Source: Enterobacter kobei (lineage in GTDB: Bacteria; Pseudomonadota; Gammaproteobacteria; Enterobacterales; Enterobacteriaceae). Taken from it: a DNA stretch of 64,000 bases. The notes beneath the pieces were generated by a model. That model had not been told where the DNA came from and did no database searches. It saw only the letters and a program-made list of their open reading frames with translations. Below, in pieces: positions 34,499-44,193 of this stretch (positions are counted from its first letter, which is position 1; every line of letters starts with the position of its first letter). The stretch is from NCBI RefSeq assembly GCF_001729765.1, contig NZ_CP017181.1, forward strand, positions 2,480,001 through 2,544,000, read 5' to 3'. The position numbers and the translations under genes are program-made.

Positions 34499-35482
34499 TT
34501 ACAGCCATTTACTACGATGCAACCACCATGCAACACCACCAATCAAAACAACTAACATGACGCAAAACGCGGTGAAGCCGTAATGGTAAGCACCACCGGG
34601 GATCCCCCCCAGATTGACGCCAAACAGCCCTGTCAGGAAGGTACTGGGTAAGAAGACCATCGCCATCAGAGACATCGTATAGGTTCTTCTCGCCAGTGAC
34701 TCCTGCATCACCTGAGCAATTTCATCCGCCATCACCGCCGTTCGCGCGATACAGGAGTCGATCTCATCAAGTCCCCTGCCGAGTCTGTCAGCTATGTCCT
34801 GCATTCTGCGGCGCTGATCGTCATTCATCCAGTTGAGTCTTTCGCTGGCCAGACGGGCATACACATCCCGCTGCGGTGTCATATAGCGACGCATCACGAT
34901 CAATTGCTTACGCAATAACGCCAGAAAGCCGCGCGGTGGGATCTGTTGATCGAGCAGGTTATCTTCCAGGTCGATGATTTTATCGTGCAGCTCTTCAATA
35001 AACTCGCTCGCATGATCGGTCAGGGCGTCACAGACGTCCACCAGCCAGCTACCGCAGTCGACCGGTCCGGTTCCCTCTTTGAGATCGTTCACAATGTCGT
35101 CCAGCGCCAGGACCTTCCGCTGGCGGGTGGACACAATCAGCCCATCGTCCATATAGACGCGCATCGCCACCAGTTGATCGGGACGTTCATCCGTACTGCC
35201 ATTTATGCAGCGCAGGGTGATAAGCGTTCCGTCACCCATTCTGCTCACACGTGGGCGCAGGCTTTCTCCTGCCAGGGCGTCGCGCACGTTGTTGGGCAAC
35301 AACGGGGTCGTGGCCAGCCAGTCAGCACTTTCCGGATGGGTATAGTTGAGATGTAGCCAGCAGGGATGCTCATTATCAATGACATCATTATCTTCCAGCG
35401 GCCGGGCACCGCCGCGACCGTCCAGCACCCACGCAAAAACTGCGTCAGGAACGTTAAGTTCTGATCCTTTAATGCTCTCCAC
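34499..35482 (-). CDS. zntB: Zinc transporter ZntB
   Basis: 327 residues, CorA/MIT superfamily. A large cytosolic funnel domain is followed by two C-terminal helices with the pore signature GVNLGG (288-293) in place of the GMN of CorA. It moves zinc across the inner membrane as a pentamer, described as export in Salmonella and proton-driven import in E. coli. fnrS begins about 95 bases beyond its stop on the same strand. Confidence 0.95.
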   Translation of the reverse strand: MESIKGSELNVPDAVFAWVLDGRGGARPLEDNDVIDNEHPCWLHLNYTHPESADWLATTPLLPNNVRDALAGESLRPRVSRMGDGTLITLRCINGSTDERPDQLVAMRVYMDDGLIVSTRQRKVLALDDIVNDLKEGTGPVDCGSWLVDVCDALTDHASEFIEELHDKIIDLEDNLLDQQIPPRGFLALLRKQLIVMRRYMTPQRDVYARLASERLNWMNDDQRRRMQDIADRLGRGLDEIDSCIARTAVMADEIAQVMQESLARRTYTMSLMAMVFLPSTFLTGLFGVNLGGIPGGAYHYGFTAFCVMLVVLIGGVAWWLHRSKWL

Positions 35483-35638
35483 TGCGCCTCCCCCCTGTTT
35501 AGCTCTTTCGATGTCAGTCTAGCTTCCGTCGGGGGTTAAGCAACAACTATGTCTCGCATGGCGCTGAAATCGCTCAGGAATTGTACATACTGTGTTTCAG
35601 GAGAAGAAAAGCCTGGCATGCCAGGCTTTGAAGTGCTG

Positions 35639-36781
35639 TCAGAGCGAGTGCTCAGGCCGCTGGAGGAAAGGTGCAGGGCCGGTCAACGATGACGGCGAGT
35701 GTCCCTGCTCAAGCCTGAAATTGCGTGTCCGCGTTTGCAGTTCAATCACCTGATTACGCAGGACATCAGAGGAACCATTGAGTTCCTCCGCCATCGCGAC
35801 GTTACTTTGCGTGACCCGCTCCAGTTCAGACAGCGCCAGGGTGATCTGGTAAATGCCTTTCTCCTGCTCAGCGGTCGAGGTAGAAATCTCATCCATCAAC
35901 CGGCTGACATTGCCGGAACCGGTCACGATTTCATGCATATTCTTTTCCGCTTCCGACACGACGCTGGCACCCTGGGTAACATTACTGCTGGTGACGTCAA
36001 TCAGCGTCTTGATGTTTTTCGCGGCCTCCGCACTGCGGTGCGCCAGGTTTCTCACCTCTTCCGCAACGACGGAGAACCCTTTGCCGTGATCGCCCGCCCG
36101 CGCCGCCTCAACCGCCGCGTTAAGCGCCAGGATATTTGTCTGGAATGCAATCCCGTCGATTAGGGAGATAATTTCCGTCATCTGCTGCGCGCACTCGGTT
36201 ATGGATTGCATATTGCTGGCAACCTGCTCCATCAGCTCTCCTCCCTTACGCGCCTGCAATGTCGCGACGTTTGCCTGCTCGCTCGCCAGACGGGTGTTAT
36301 CGGCATTGTTTCGGGTGCTTGCCGCCATCTGCTCCATACTGGCAGCGGTTTGCACCAGAGAGGCAGACTGCTGCTCGGTTTTCACCGAGAGCTGAGCGCT
36401 ACGGGCAGAGAGTTGATCCGACAAGGTCATGGCGTTTTGAGATGACGCCCTGATCTCACGCACCAGCGTCGCAATGTTACTGGAAAGACTATTAATTCCA
36501 GGGATTAATCGTCCCGCGCAGTTATTGCCAAACTCAGGGATTGAGACACCAAGATTACCTGCGGTCACTTCTTCAATACTTTTTTTCACAGTATTGATCG
36601 GCGTCACAAGAAACTTCGTCATATAACTCCAGAGCAAAAACAGCGCAACGAAATTAACCAGATTAATCGAAATGAAGAGAGAGAAATTGCTGGAAAATAG
36701 AGCAACGATACCTGCATTTACCAAAAAAAGGCATAACAGGAACCAGGCAATGAAGGTCCTGACACTAATATTTCTTAGCAT
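35639..36781 (-). CDS. Methyl-accepting chemotaxis protein without a periplasmic sensor domain
   Basis: 380 residues. Two membrane helices lie close together (about 9-28 and 33-56) with only a few residues between, then a HAMP-like segment and the MCP signalling hairpin with the conserved tip (GIAFQTNILALNAAVEAARAGDHGKGFSVVAEEVRNLAHRSA). The C-terminus lacks the NWETF CheR-docking peptide. It would sense the membrane or cytosol, or act with another receptor. Start ATG 36781 is one of two; a GTG four codons upstream is possible. Not present here in K-12. Confidence 0.85.
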   Translation of the reverse strand: MLRNISVRTFIAWFLLCLFLVNAGIVALFSSNFSLFISINLVNFVALFLLWSYMTKFLVTPINTVKKSIEEVTAGNLGVSIPEFGNNCAGRLIPGINSLSSNIATLVREIRASSQNAMTLSDQLSARSAQLSVKTEQQSASLVQTAASMEQMAASTRNNADNTRLASEQANVATLQARKGGELMEQVASNMQSITECAQQMTEIISLIDGIAFQTNILALNAAVEAARAGDHGKGFSVVAEEVRNLAHRSAEAAKNIKTLIDVTSSNVTQGASVVSEAEKNMHEIVTGSGNVSRLMDEISTSTAEQEKGIYQITLALSELERVTQSNVAMAEELNGSSDVLRNQVIELQTRTRNFRLEQGHSPSSLTGPAPFLQRPEHSL

Positions 36782-37236
36782 GATTTTACCCACAACTTAT
36801 ATTTTGGTCGGCATTAAGACTTTTAGCATTCACTTTTGCGTTTGTCCTCACCTAACGCGCTGGTTTCTCGTTTCGCCGTTACACACCCGATATTTAGCTT
36901 AAGTCAGGTAAAAAAAGCGTATTAGTAAAAATGTGCTGCGCCGAATGCTGTGATACTGGTTCACAACCACGTTAAGCGATACCATCACCTGCGACGAGAC
37001 GATTCGTTCGTCCACGTATTTAAGGCGCTTTGCTAGTGATAGTGGTCTATGTTTAGCAATGCTTAATAAGTTAAAAACGAGAATATATTTTATATTCCCG
37101 GTGAGTATAGAGTTGTTATATGACTGGTCATTTTTCACGATAAATAAGTAATATGGTTCGAATGCGCATTTTCGTTGCCCGATAAAAATGTGCCGGCAGG
37201 CGAAATCGGTAACCCTCTCAGGCGTGGGATTGCATA
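36782..37236. other. Intergenic region between the chemoreceptor and the MHYT protein
   Basis: 455 AT-rich bases with the divergent promoters of both genes. A 79-codon minus-strand frame at 36899-37138 has no ribosome site and no recognisable similarity. CCCGATAA at 37178-37185 is close to the flagellar sigma factor -10 (GCCGATAA), but no matching -35 is seen. Confidence 0.45.
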
Positions 37237-39366
37237 ATGCTCAATATATCGTGGGACCCTGTGTTGATTGCTGTCTCTTATCTGGTGGCGTTTATCGCCT
37301 CCTTTGTAGCTCTGGACAGCGCCGGGAAAATTCCCCTTTCCAGCCGAAAAGCGGCTTTGTTCTGGCGGATTGCCGGAGGCGTAACGCTGGGCATTGGGAT
37401 CTGGTCAATGCATTTCATCGGCATGCTGTCGATGCAAATGCCCATGATGATGAGCTACGACCTCTGGATAACGCTGGCCTCACTTGGTGCGGCGGTTATA
37501 GCCTCCACAACGGCCATTAATATTGCCGTTACGGGCAAACACCTCTCCCTGTTTAGACTGACAGTCGCCACGATCATTCTCAGCGCTGGCGTGGTCTCGA
37601 TGCACTATATCGGTATGGCCGCATTGATGCTGGAGGGAAGCATCCTCTGGGATCAGCGGATTGTCGGTTTGTCCGTGGTAATTGCGGTTGTCGCCTCCGG
37701 TGTGGCGTTGTGGCTGGCTTTTCGTCTCCGGGATAAGCACAAAGGGGTCTTTGTAAATCGCATACTCGCGGCCTTAGTCATGGGTGCCGCCATCTGCGCA
37801 ATGCATTATACGGGCATGAGTGCCGCGCATTTCCATGAGATGGCACGCACGCTTCCCGGCGGGATCGGCGAGCTGGGATTATCCATATGGGTTTCCGTCA
37901 CCACGCTCTCACTTCTTGGCGTGATGTTAATTATTTCGCTAATCGATTCGCACTGGCGCACCACCCGGCTGACGGACAATTTGCGACAACTCAATCGCCA
38001 GCTTGAGCTTCAGGCTCGCTTCGATGCCCTCACCGGGCTCGCAAACCATCATCAGATGGATATCCGAATGCAGGACTGTCTTCGCAGCGCCTTGCTGAGC
38101 AAGAGACAGTTTGCCGTGATCTTCCTGAATGTCGATCACTTCAAACGCGTGAATGATACCTGGGGCCACAGCGTGGGTGATGAGTTACTAATCACTATTG
38201 CCCAGCGCATTACGTCCCGGCTTACCCGTGAGATGACGCTGGCCAGACTGGGCGGGGATGCTTTTATCCTGCTGGTTCCCGAATGTGATGATGAAAAGCT
38301 TAATACCCTGCTCACCACCCTCCTCGCGGATATGCGCCGCCCGCTTTCACTCTGCGGTCACACGCTGAACACCACCATCAGCGCGGGGGTCAGCCTCTAT
38401 CCGAAAGATGGCGAAACGCTACATGAACTGAAGTTTAAGGCTGATGCAGCCTTACAACATATTAAAGAGGATGGACGTAACGGCTGGGCAATTTACCGTC
38501 CGGAGATGTCAACAACAATGCCGGCGCAACCGGGTTTTCTTCAGGCGCTTTCTCAGGCCCTGGAACGCGATCAGTTTGAGCTCTGGTATCAGCCAACCTG
38601 GCACGCGGAAGATAAGACGATCCACGGTTTTGAAGCACTTCTCCGCTGGCGTCATCCGGAGCAAGGCGTTTTGCTGCCGGGACTGTTTTTACCCACGCTG
38701 GAACAAACGGGTTTGATTATTCCGGTTGGCAACTGGGCGATTGAGGCCGCGTGTCGGCAGCTTCATTTCTGGACGGAACAGGGTTTCAGTCAGTGGACAT
38801 TGTCGCTCAATTTATCCCCCGTTCAGTTCGAACAGCCGGATATCTTTCACATCGTCTCGTCGATGTTGGAAAAATATAATCTGTCTCCCTCCCGGCTGAT
38901 TCTGGAGGTAACAGAGAGTACTGCGCTTAAAAATCTCGACCGCAGTATCGAGCTCCTGAACGCCTTTAACCATGCGGGTGTCACCGTCTCTATTGATGAT
39001 TTTGGTACTGGCTATTCTAACCTGCTGATGTTAAGCGTTCTCCCGGCAAAAGAGCTAAAAATTGATAAGAGTTTTGTCACCTCTATGCTGGAAAACGAGA
39101 AAAGCCGTAAGCTGGTGGAAACCATTATTAATATCGCCCGGACCATGGAGATGAATGTGGTTGCTGAGGGCATTGAAACGGACGAACAGCAGGCGATACT
39201 GACCAGCCTTGGCTGTGACTATCTGCAGGGGTTCCTTTTCTCCCGCCCATTGCCTGCGGAACAAGTTCCGTGGCTGCTGCTACAGAAAAACTCAGATAAA
39301 CAAATTATACCCATGAGTAAAATTCATACGGATCCCGCATTTATTTCACAAAAAAATCATGCCTGA
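37237..39366 (+). CDS. MHYT-GGDEF-EAL membrane protein, probable cyclic-di-GMP phosphodiesterase
   Basis: 709 residues. Seven membrane helices carry three MHYT motifs (MHFIG at 58, MHYIG at 122, MHYTG at 189), proposed to bind copper and sense a diatomic gas. The GGDEF domain has GGDAF at 339-343, so cyclase activity is doubtful. The EAL domain is complete: E466 in FEALLRW, NLSPVQF, ILEVTES, IDDFGTGYSNL, LKIDKSF and VAEGIET. The protein should therefore hydrolyse cyclic-di-GMP at the membrane. It lies 91 bases upstream of dgcM, an opposing cyclase. Confidence 0.9.
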   Translation: MLNISWDPVLIAVSYLVAFIASFVALDSAGKIPLSSRKAALFWRIAGGVTLGIGIWSMHFIGMLSMQMPMMMSYDLWITLASLGAAVIASTTAINIAVTGKHLSLFRLTVATIILSAGVVSMHYIGMAALMLEGSILWDQRIVGLSVVIAVVASGVALWLAFRLRDKHKGVFVNRILAALVMGAAICAMHYTGMSAAHFHEMARTLPGGIGELGLSIWVSVTTLSLLGVMLIISLIDSHWRTTRLTDNLRQLNRQLELQARFDALTGLANHHQMDIRMQDCLRSALLSKRQFAVIFLNVDHFKRVNDTWGHSVGDELLITIAQRITSRLTREMTLARLGGDAFILLVPECDDEKLNTLLTTLLADMRRPLSLCGHTLNTTISAGVSLYPKDGETLHELKFKADAALQHIKEDGRNGWAIYRPEMSTTMPAQPGFLQALSQALERDQFELWYQPTWHAEDKTIHGFEALLRWRHPEQGVLLPGLFLPTLEQTGLIIPVGNWAIEAACRQLHFWTEQGFSQWTLSLNLSPVQFEQPDIFHIVSSMLEKYNLSPSRLILEVTESTALKNLDRSIELLNAFNHAGVTVSIDDFGTGYSNLLMLSVLPAKELKIDKSFVTSMLENEKSRKLVETIINIARTMEMNVVAEGIETDEQQAILTSLGCDYLQGFLFSRPLPAEQVPWLLLQKNSDKQIIPMSKIHTDPAFISQKNHA

Positions 39367-39457
39367 CAGGATTGAATAGCGTATGTTTCAGAGGAGTGGA
39401 CGCGAGTTAATCTGACGTGATTGTCAGGCATAACATGCCGATGAACAGGAAATGCCT

Positions 39458-40690
39458 ATGTCGCAAAATGGTTTTGATGCGCTGAATGCAATTAAAACGC
39501 CCGTGTGGCTCATATCTCCTGTTTCAGAACAGATCATTTTTGCCAATGTGGCCGCAACACAGCTGATGGGTAATAAAACACTGGATGGCTTGCGTAAAGG
39601 CACCTGTTCCGCAAGTGCGCAAAGCGTGTTGTCGATGTATGTTCCTGAACTGAAAAACGATCACGATATTGTCGAGATCTGGACGATTAGCCGTGCCGGG
39701 CAAGATACACCGTTAAGCTGCCGCCTCTCTCTCTCCCACTTCACGCCTTATGGCGATGTTATCGTTTTTGAAGGGATTTCTTCTCAGGCCCCATCAGGCC
39801 TGAAAGCCAGCCGTTCCACAACCTATCAGCGTAAAAAACAGGGTTTCTACGCCCGTTTTTTCCTGACCAACAGTGCGCCAATGCTGTTAATCGACCCTGC
39901 CCGCGACGGGCAAATTGTCGATGCAAACCTGGCCGCGCTCAGCTTTTATGGCTATTCGCATGATGAAATGTGCAATAAACACACCTGGGAGATAAATACC
40001 CTGGGGAGAGGTGTCATGCCCATTATGACGGAGATTGCCGCACTGCCCGGCGGACATAAGCCGTTTAATTTTGTTCACCGCCTTGCCGATGGCACCACCC
40101 GCCATGTCCAGACCTACGCGGGGCCCATTGAGATTTACGGTGACAAACTGATGCTGTGCATCATCCACGATATCACCGAACAAAAAAGGCTCGAGCTGGA
40201 GCTGGAAAATGCTGCGTTACGTGACTCAATGACAGGCTTACTTAACCGACGCCAGTTCTACAATATTATCGATCAAACCAGCCTGAGCCACCTTTCCGCG
40301 CAACAGCAATTTAGCCTGCTGCTGGTGGATACCGATCATTTTAAAAACATCAACGACCTCTTCGGCCATCTGAAAGGTGATGAGGTGCTTATCGCCCTTT
40401 CCCGCACGCTGGAAGCCTGCAGCAGGCAAGATGACCTCGTGTTTCGCTGGGGAGGGGAAGAGTTTGTCATCCTGCTGCCGCGCACCTCTCTCGACACTGC
40501 CATGAAGATTGCCGAATCCGTCCGCGCGGCGGTAACCCGTATCACCATACCCGGATTACCCCGTTTTACCGTCAGCATTGGTGTGGCAAGGCATGAACCG
40601 GAAGAGAGTATTGATGAGCTGTTTAAACGCGTAGACGACGCGCTCTATCGCGCCAAAAACGATGGACGTAATAAAGTCCTTGCGGCATGA
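39458..40690 (+). CDS. dgcM: Diguanylate cyclase DgcM (YdaM)
   Basis: 410 residues, the K-12 length when started at ATG 39458, which has AGGAA six bases upstream; the ATG two codons earlier is too close to it. Two PAS regions (1-130 and about 130-250, with NSAPMLLIDPARDGQIVDANLAAL) precede a GGDEF domain with intact GGEEF (332-336). In E. coli DgcM makes cyclic-di-GMP and contacts MlrA and PdeR to switch on csgD and curli. In K-12 it is also beside zntB. Confidence 0.95.
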   Translation: MSQNGFDALNAIKTPVWLISPVSEQIIFANVAATQLMGNKTLDGLRKGTCSASAQSVLSMYVPELKNDHDIVEIWTISRAGQDTPLSCRLSLSHFTPYGDVIVFEGISSQAPSGLKASRSTTYQRKKQGFYARFFLTNSAPMLLIDPARDGQIVDANLAALSFYGYSHDEMCNKHTWEINTLGRGVMPIMTEIAALPGGHKPFNFVHRLADGTTRHVQTYAGPIEIYGDKLMLCIIHDITEQKRLELELENAALRDSMTGLLNRRQFYNIIDQTSLSHLSAQQQFSLLLVDTDHFKNINDLFGHLKGDEVLIALSRTLEACSRQDDLVFRWGGEEFVILLPRTSLDTAMKIAESVRAAVTRITIPGLPRFTVSIGVARHEPEESIDELFKRVDDALYRAKNDGRNKVLAA

Positions 40691-40764
40691 GACTGGAGTA
40701 TACGGGAAAGCGTCGTTACAATGCCCCACTTATGTAAATCACTGACAGGTGGGTAGTCGCTACA

Positions 40765-40905
40765 ATGGGAAAGACTGAAATAATACTCACCTTAATCATT
40801 TTCATCCTTATTATATTTGGCTTGTGGTTGATTTTTAGCGGTGAGATCTGGTATTTCGTTGAATATCTGGAAAATACCCTGTACCCGACCTTCGATGCGC
40901 TGTAG
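40765..40905 (+). CDS. Possible 46-residue single-helix membrane protein
   Basis: ATG 40765 opens a frame of 46 residues: a hydrophobic helix (IILTLIIFILIIFGLWLIF) followed by an acidic-aromatic tail (SGEIWYFVEYLENTLYPTFDAL). AGGTGG lies twelve bases upstream, farther than usual. The layout resembles many small stress-induced membrane proteins. It lies 74 bases after dgcM on the same strand. Not recognised; translation is unproven. Confidence 0.45.
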   Translation: MGKTEIILTLIIFILIIFGLWLIFSGEIWYFVEYLENTLYPTFDAL

Positions 40906-41018
40906 TGCAATAATTCATTTGCTTATATTGCCTATGCTCTGACGGGCTTTTTTATTTCCGGCAATTGAGCCATACCAGGCTATATCTTAATCATCTCTAT
41001 AAATAAAGGTGAGGAAAG

Positions 41019-41582
41019 ATGAGCAAGAAAATCCTGATGTTGGTTGGCGATTACGCCGAAGATTATGAAACCATGGTCCCGTTTCAGGCATTACAGATGA
41101 TTGGTCATCAGGTGGATGCCGTTTGCCCCGACAAACCGAAGGGGGACTACATCATGACGGCAATCCATGACTTCGACGGTGCCCAGACCTACAGCGAAAA
41201 GCCCGGCCACCGTTTTGTCCTCAATGCTGACTTTTCCGCCGCACGGGAGCAGGACTATGACGCACTGCTTATCCCAGGCGGCAGAGCGCCAGAATATTTG
41301 CGGTTAAATGACGATGTGCTCAAGCTGGTGCAGGCATTTGACGAGGCACGTAAGCCAATCGCCGCCGTGTGCCATGGTCCGCAACTGCTTGCTGCTGCCG
41401 GCATACTAAAAGGCCGAACCTGCAGCGCCTACCCGGCGTGTGCGCCTGAAGTGCGTCTTAGCGGTGGACACTACGCCAGTATCGGCATCGACCAGGCACA
41501 TGTAGACGGTAATCTGGTCACCGCCCCCGCCTGGCCCGCTCATCCACAGTGGCTGGCGAAGTTTAGCGCTTTGCTGGAGTAA
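41019..41582 (+). CDS. DJ-1/PfpI family protein
   Basis: 187 residues with the class-I glutamine amidotransferase-like fold, the nucleophile elbow [14 protein letters not shown] (Cys near 116) and a glutamate in the N-terminal part. Family members include proteases, glyoxalase III-like and deglycase-type enzymes; which applies cannot be told from sequence. GTGAGGAAAG lies upstream of the start. A strong terminator follows. Confidence 0.85.
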   Translation: MSKKILMLVGDYAEDYETMVPFQALQMIGHQVDAVCPDKPKGDYIMTAIHDFDGAQTYSEKPGHRFVLNADFSAAREQDYDALLIPGGRAPEYLRLNDDVLKLVQAFDEARKPIAAVCHGPQLLAAAGILKGRTCSAYPACAPEVRLSGGHYASIGIDQAHVDGNLVTAPAWPAHPQWLAKFSALLE

Positions 41583-41622
41583 CAGTGGTGCTGCCCATCA
41601 GCGGCACGCGCGGGCATAAGTA

Positions 41623-41650
41623 AAAACTGGCGCCAGCATGCGCCAGTTTT
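41623..41650. terminator. Bidirectional terminator between the DJ-1 gene and mppA
   Basis: Perfect 11-bp stem AAAACTGGCGC / GCGCCAGTTTT with a six-base loop, giving short T-tracts in both directions between convergent genes. Confidence 0.8.
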
Positions 41651-41677
41651 CAGTGCGACAAGGTCATTCTCTCCCCG

Positions 41678-43294
41678 TCAGTGCTTCTCAATATACATCG
41701 TCCGGCTATACGCCACGTCTTCCGGATTATTAATAGGATAGCCTTTCACCCACGGCTTAATCAGGCGGCCATTGGTGTACTGATAAATCGGCGCGATAGG
41801 CGCTTTCTCCGTGAGGATTTTTTCCGCCATGTTGTAGTCCGTATTGCGCGCTTTCGCCGTGGTTTCCAGCGTCGCCTGGTGGATAATTTTATCGTAGGCC
41901 GGGTCGTTGAAACGCGAGATGTTACCGCTGTGGGTTGAGGTCAGCAGCGAAAGGAAGGTCGATGGCTCGTTGTAATCGCCCACCCAGGAGGCGCGGATCA
42001 CGTCAAAGTTACCGGTATTACGGCTGTCAATATACGTTTTCCACTCCTGGTTTTGCAGTTTGACATCCACACCGAGATTTTTCTTCCACATGGACGCCAC
42101 CGCGATGGCAATCTTCTGATGATTTTCTGAAGTATTGTACAGCAGGGTCAGCTTCAGCGGACGCTGAGGGCCATACCCCGCGGCCTGCAGCAAGGTTTTC
42201 GCCTGGGCGTTCAGCTCCTGCTGCGACATCTGTTCAAATGGCGAGGCCTCCGGGGTGAACCCGGCCGTCACGTCAGGCGTGAAGTGCCATGCGGGCTTCT
42301 CTCCCGTGCCTAACACTTTTTCCGCCATAATGCGGCGATCGATGGTCATGCTCAGCGCCAGGCGCACGCGGGAGTCGGCCGTTGGGCCCTTTTGCGTATT
42401 GAACGCATAGTAATACGTGCCCAACTGAGGCGGCGTGTAAACCTGTCCCGGAATATCCTTCAGGAGCTTCTGATACATGTTTTTTGGGAACGATTCGGTA
42501 ATATCAATATCACCCGCCAGATAACGTTTGGTGGCCGATGATTCCTGGTTAATCGGTACGAAGGTGACCTTTTGCAGGACGGTTTTTGCATTGTCCCAGT
42601 AGTGGGTATTGGGGACGACGACCAGTTTTTCATTCACCACGCGGTCATTCAGGACATAGGCACCATTGCCGACCAGAGATCCCGGACGGGTCCACTCTTT
42701 ACCCCTTTCTACGTTGGCTTTTTGCACCGGGTAGAAGGCAAAGTTAGCCGTCAGATTACTGAACCACGGCAGCGGTTTGTCCAACTGGACGCGTAATGTT
42801 CTGGCATCGACCGCCGTTACGCCAAGCGTATCGGGTGCCGCTTTTCCATCAATAATGGCCTGCGCGTTGTTGATACCCGCCAGGGCAGCAAACCAGGCAA
42901 ATGGAGAGGTCGTTTTCGGATCAACCAGACGCTGCCAGCTGTAGACAAAATCCTGGGCGGTGACAGGCGAACCGTCGGACCACTTCGCGTTATCGCGTAG
43001 GGTAAATGTCCAGATGCGGTTATCGTTGCTCTGCCAGCGCGTTGCCACTCCCGGCGTCAACTCCCCTTTCTCATTCTGATTCACCAGACCTTCGAAGAGA
43101 TCGCGAATCACCTGAATCTCTGGCAGCCCCACCGCTTTTGCCGGATCGAGTGAAGCCGGTTCGTCTTTAATGTGTCTGACCAGCTCCTGTTTTTGCGCCA
43201 GTGCCGTACCCTGTGGCACATCCGCAGCGAAAGAGAGTGAAGAGAGTCCGCACAGGCACAGTGCGGCAAAAAGACGCGAAACAGGATGCTTCAT
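41678..43294 (-). CDS. mppA: Murein tripeptide-binding protein MppA
   Basis: 538 residues, close to E. coli MppA throughout. A signal peptide ends SLSFAA-DV, followed by the family-5 binding fold (HIKDEPASLDPAKAVGLPEIQVIRDLFEGLV). It binds L-Ala-gamma-D-Glu-meso-Dap in the periplasm and hands it to the Opp permease. ATG 43294 with GGGGATC upstream gives the right signal; the ORF is open ten codons further. It diverges from mpaA, whose enzyme degrades the same peptide. Confidence 0.95.
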   Translation of the reverse strand: MKHPVSRLFAALCLCGLSSLSFAADVPQGTALAQKQELVRHIKDEPASLDPAKAVGLPEIQVIRDLFEGLVNQNEKGELTPGVATRWQSNDNRIWTFTLRDNAKWSDGSPVTAQDFVYSWQRLVDPKTTSPFAWFAALAGINNAQAIIDGKAAPDTLGVTAVDARTLRVQLDKPLPWFSNLTANFAFYPVQKANVERGKEWTRPGSLVGNGAYVLNDRVVNEKLVVVPNTHYWDNAKTVLQKVTFVPINQESSATKRYLAGDIDITESFPKNMYQKLLKDIPGQVYTPPQLGTYYYAFNTQKGPTADSRVRLALSMTIDRRIMAEKVLGTGEKPAWHFTPDVTAGFTPEASPFEQMSQQELNAQAKTLLQAAGYGPQRPLKLTLLYNTSENHQKIAIAVASMWKKNLGVDVKLQNQEWKTYIDSRNTGNFDVIRASWVGDYNEPSTFLSLLTSTHSGNISRFNDPAYDKIIHQATLETTAKARNTDYNMAEKILTEKAPIAPIYQYTNGRLIKPWVKGYPINNPEDVAYSRTMYIEKH

Positions 43295-43479
43295 AAGATC
43301 CCCTTTAATGAATTCAGGTAACAAGCAGATGCGTAATTATTTGTTTCGACAAAAAGAAATGCAAATAACTTACTCCCGAATAGTGATTTAAGGCAATTCT
43401 CAACCATTTCGGAAACTATTTGATTAACCGCGTGTTTTGCACAACACTGCGAGTAGTGATCTTTTTATCAGGATTTCGT

Positions 43480-44193
43480 ATGACAACCACCCGACCGAGA
43501 GCGGAACGCGGCGCCTTTCCGCCGGGCGCTGAGCAATATGGCCGCTCATTTTTAGGCGCATCGTTGATCTGGTTCCCCGCCCCCGATGCCGACCGCGACA
43601 GCGGCTTGATTCTTGCCGGCACGCACGGTGACGAGAACTCCTCCATCGTGACGCTTTCATGCGCGCTGCGGACACTAACGCCCTCATTGCGGCGTCATCA
43701 CGTGATTCTGGCGGTTAACCCGGACGGCTGTCAGCTCGGTCTACGCGCCAATGCGAGAGGCGTAGACTTAAATCGTAATTTCCCGGCAGCAAACTGGCGC
43801 GCCGGAGAAACCGTTTATCGCTGGAACAGCTCCGCCGAGGAGCGTGATGTGGTTCTGCTGACGGGAGATAAACCGGGCTCGGAGCCTGAAACCCAGGCGC
43901 TGTGCCAGCTCATCCATAAGATCCACCCTGCATGGATTGTCTCTTTCCACGATCCGCTGGCGTGTATTGAAGATCCGCGTCACTCCGAGCTGGGCGCCTG
44001 GCTGGCGGAAGCATTTGCCCTGCCACTCGTTACCAGCGTCGGCTATGAAACGCCAGGATCATTCGGTAGCTGGTGCGCCGATTTGAGCCTGCCCTGCATT
44101 ACCGCTGAATTCCCGGCGATCTCGTCCGACGAAGCCAGCGAAAAGTACTTAAAAGCCATGATGGAGCTTTTACGCTGGCAGCCTCAGAGATGA
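43480..44193 (+). CDS. mpaA: Murein tripeptide amidase MpaA
   Basis: 237 residues, M14 zinc carboxypeptidase. Zinc ligands are visible in GTHGDENSS (His, Glu) and a later His in SFHDPLAC; the catalytic Glu lies in ITAEFP. It cuts the gamma-D-Glu-Dap bond of recycled murein tripeptide in the cytosol. ATG 43480 has AGGA seven bases upstream and matches the K-12 N-terminus. The last ten bases overlap the convergent ycjG. Confidence 0.95.
   Translation: MTTTRPRAERGAFPPGAEQYGRSFLGASLIWFPAPDADRDSGLILAGTHGDENSSIVTLSCALRTLTPSLRRHHVILAVNPDGCQLGLRANARGVDLNRNFPAANWRAGETVYRWNSSAEERDVVLLTGDKPGSEPETQALCQLIHKIHPAWIVSFHDPLACIEDPRHSELGAWLAEAFALPLVTSVGYETPGSFGSWCADLSLPCITAEFPAISSDEASEKYLKAMMELLRWQPQR

Noticed and set aside
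34363..34560. 65-codon plus-strand frame over fnrS and the end of zntB
   Set aside because: It overlaps the sRNA gene and its FNR site and has no ribosome site; similarity of the opposite strand to FnrS explains the region.
36794..36830. Flagellar sigma-28 promoter for the chemoreceptor (GCCGACCA on the minus strand)
   Set aside because: Only five of eight -10 positions fit and no TAAA is found at the right distance. The CCCGATAA at 37178 fails for the same reason.
36899..37138. 79-codon minus-strand frame between the chemoreceptor and MHYT genes
   Set aside because: AT-rich, no ribosome site, no recognisable domain; more likely chance.
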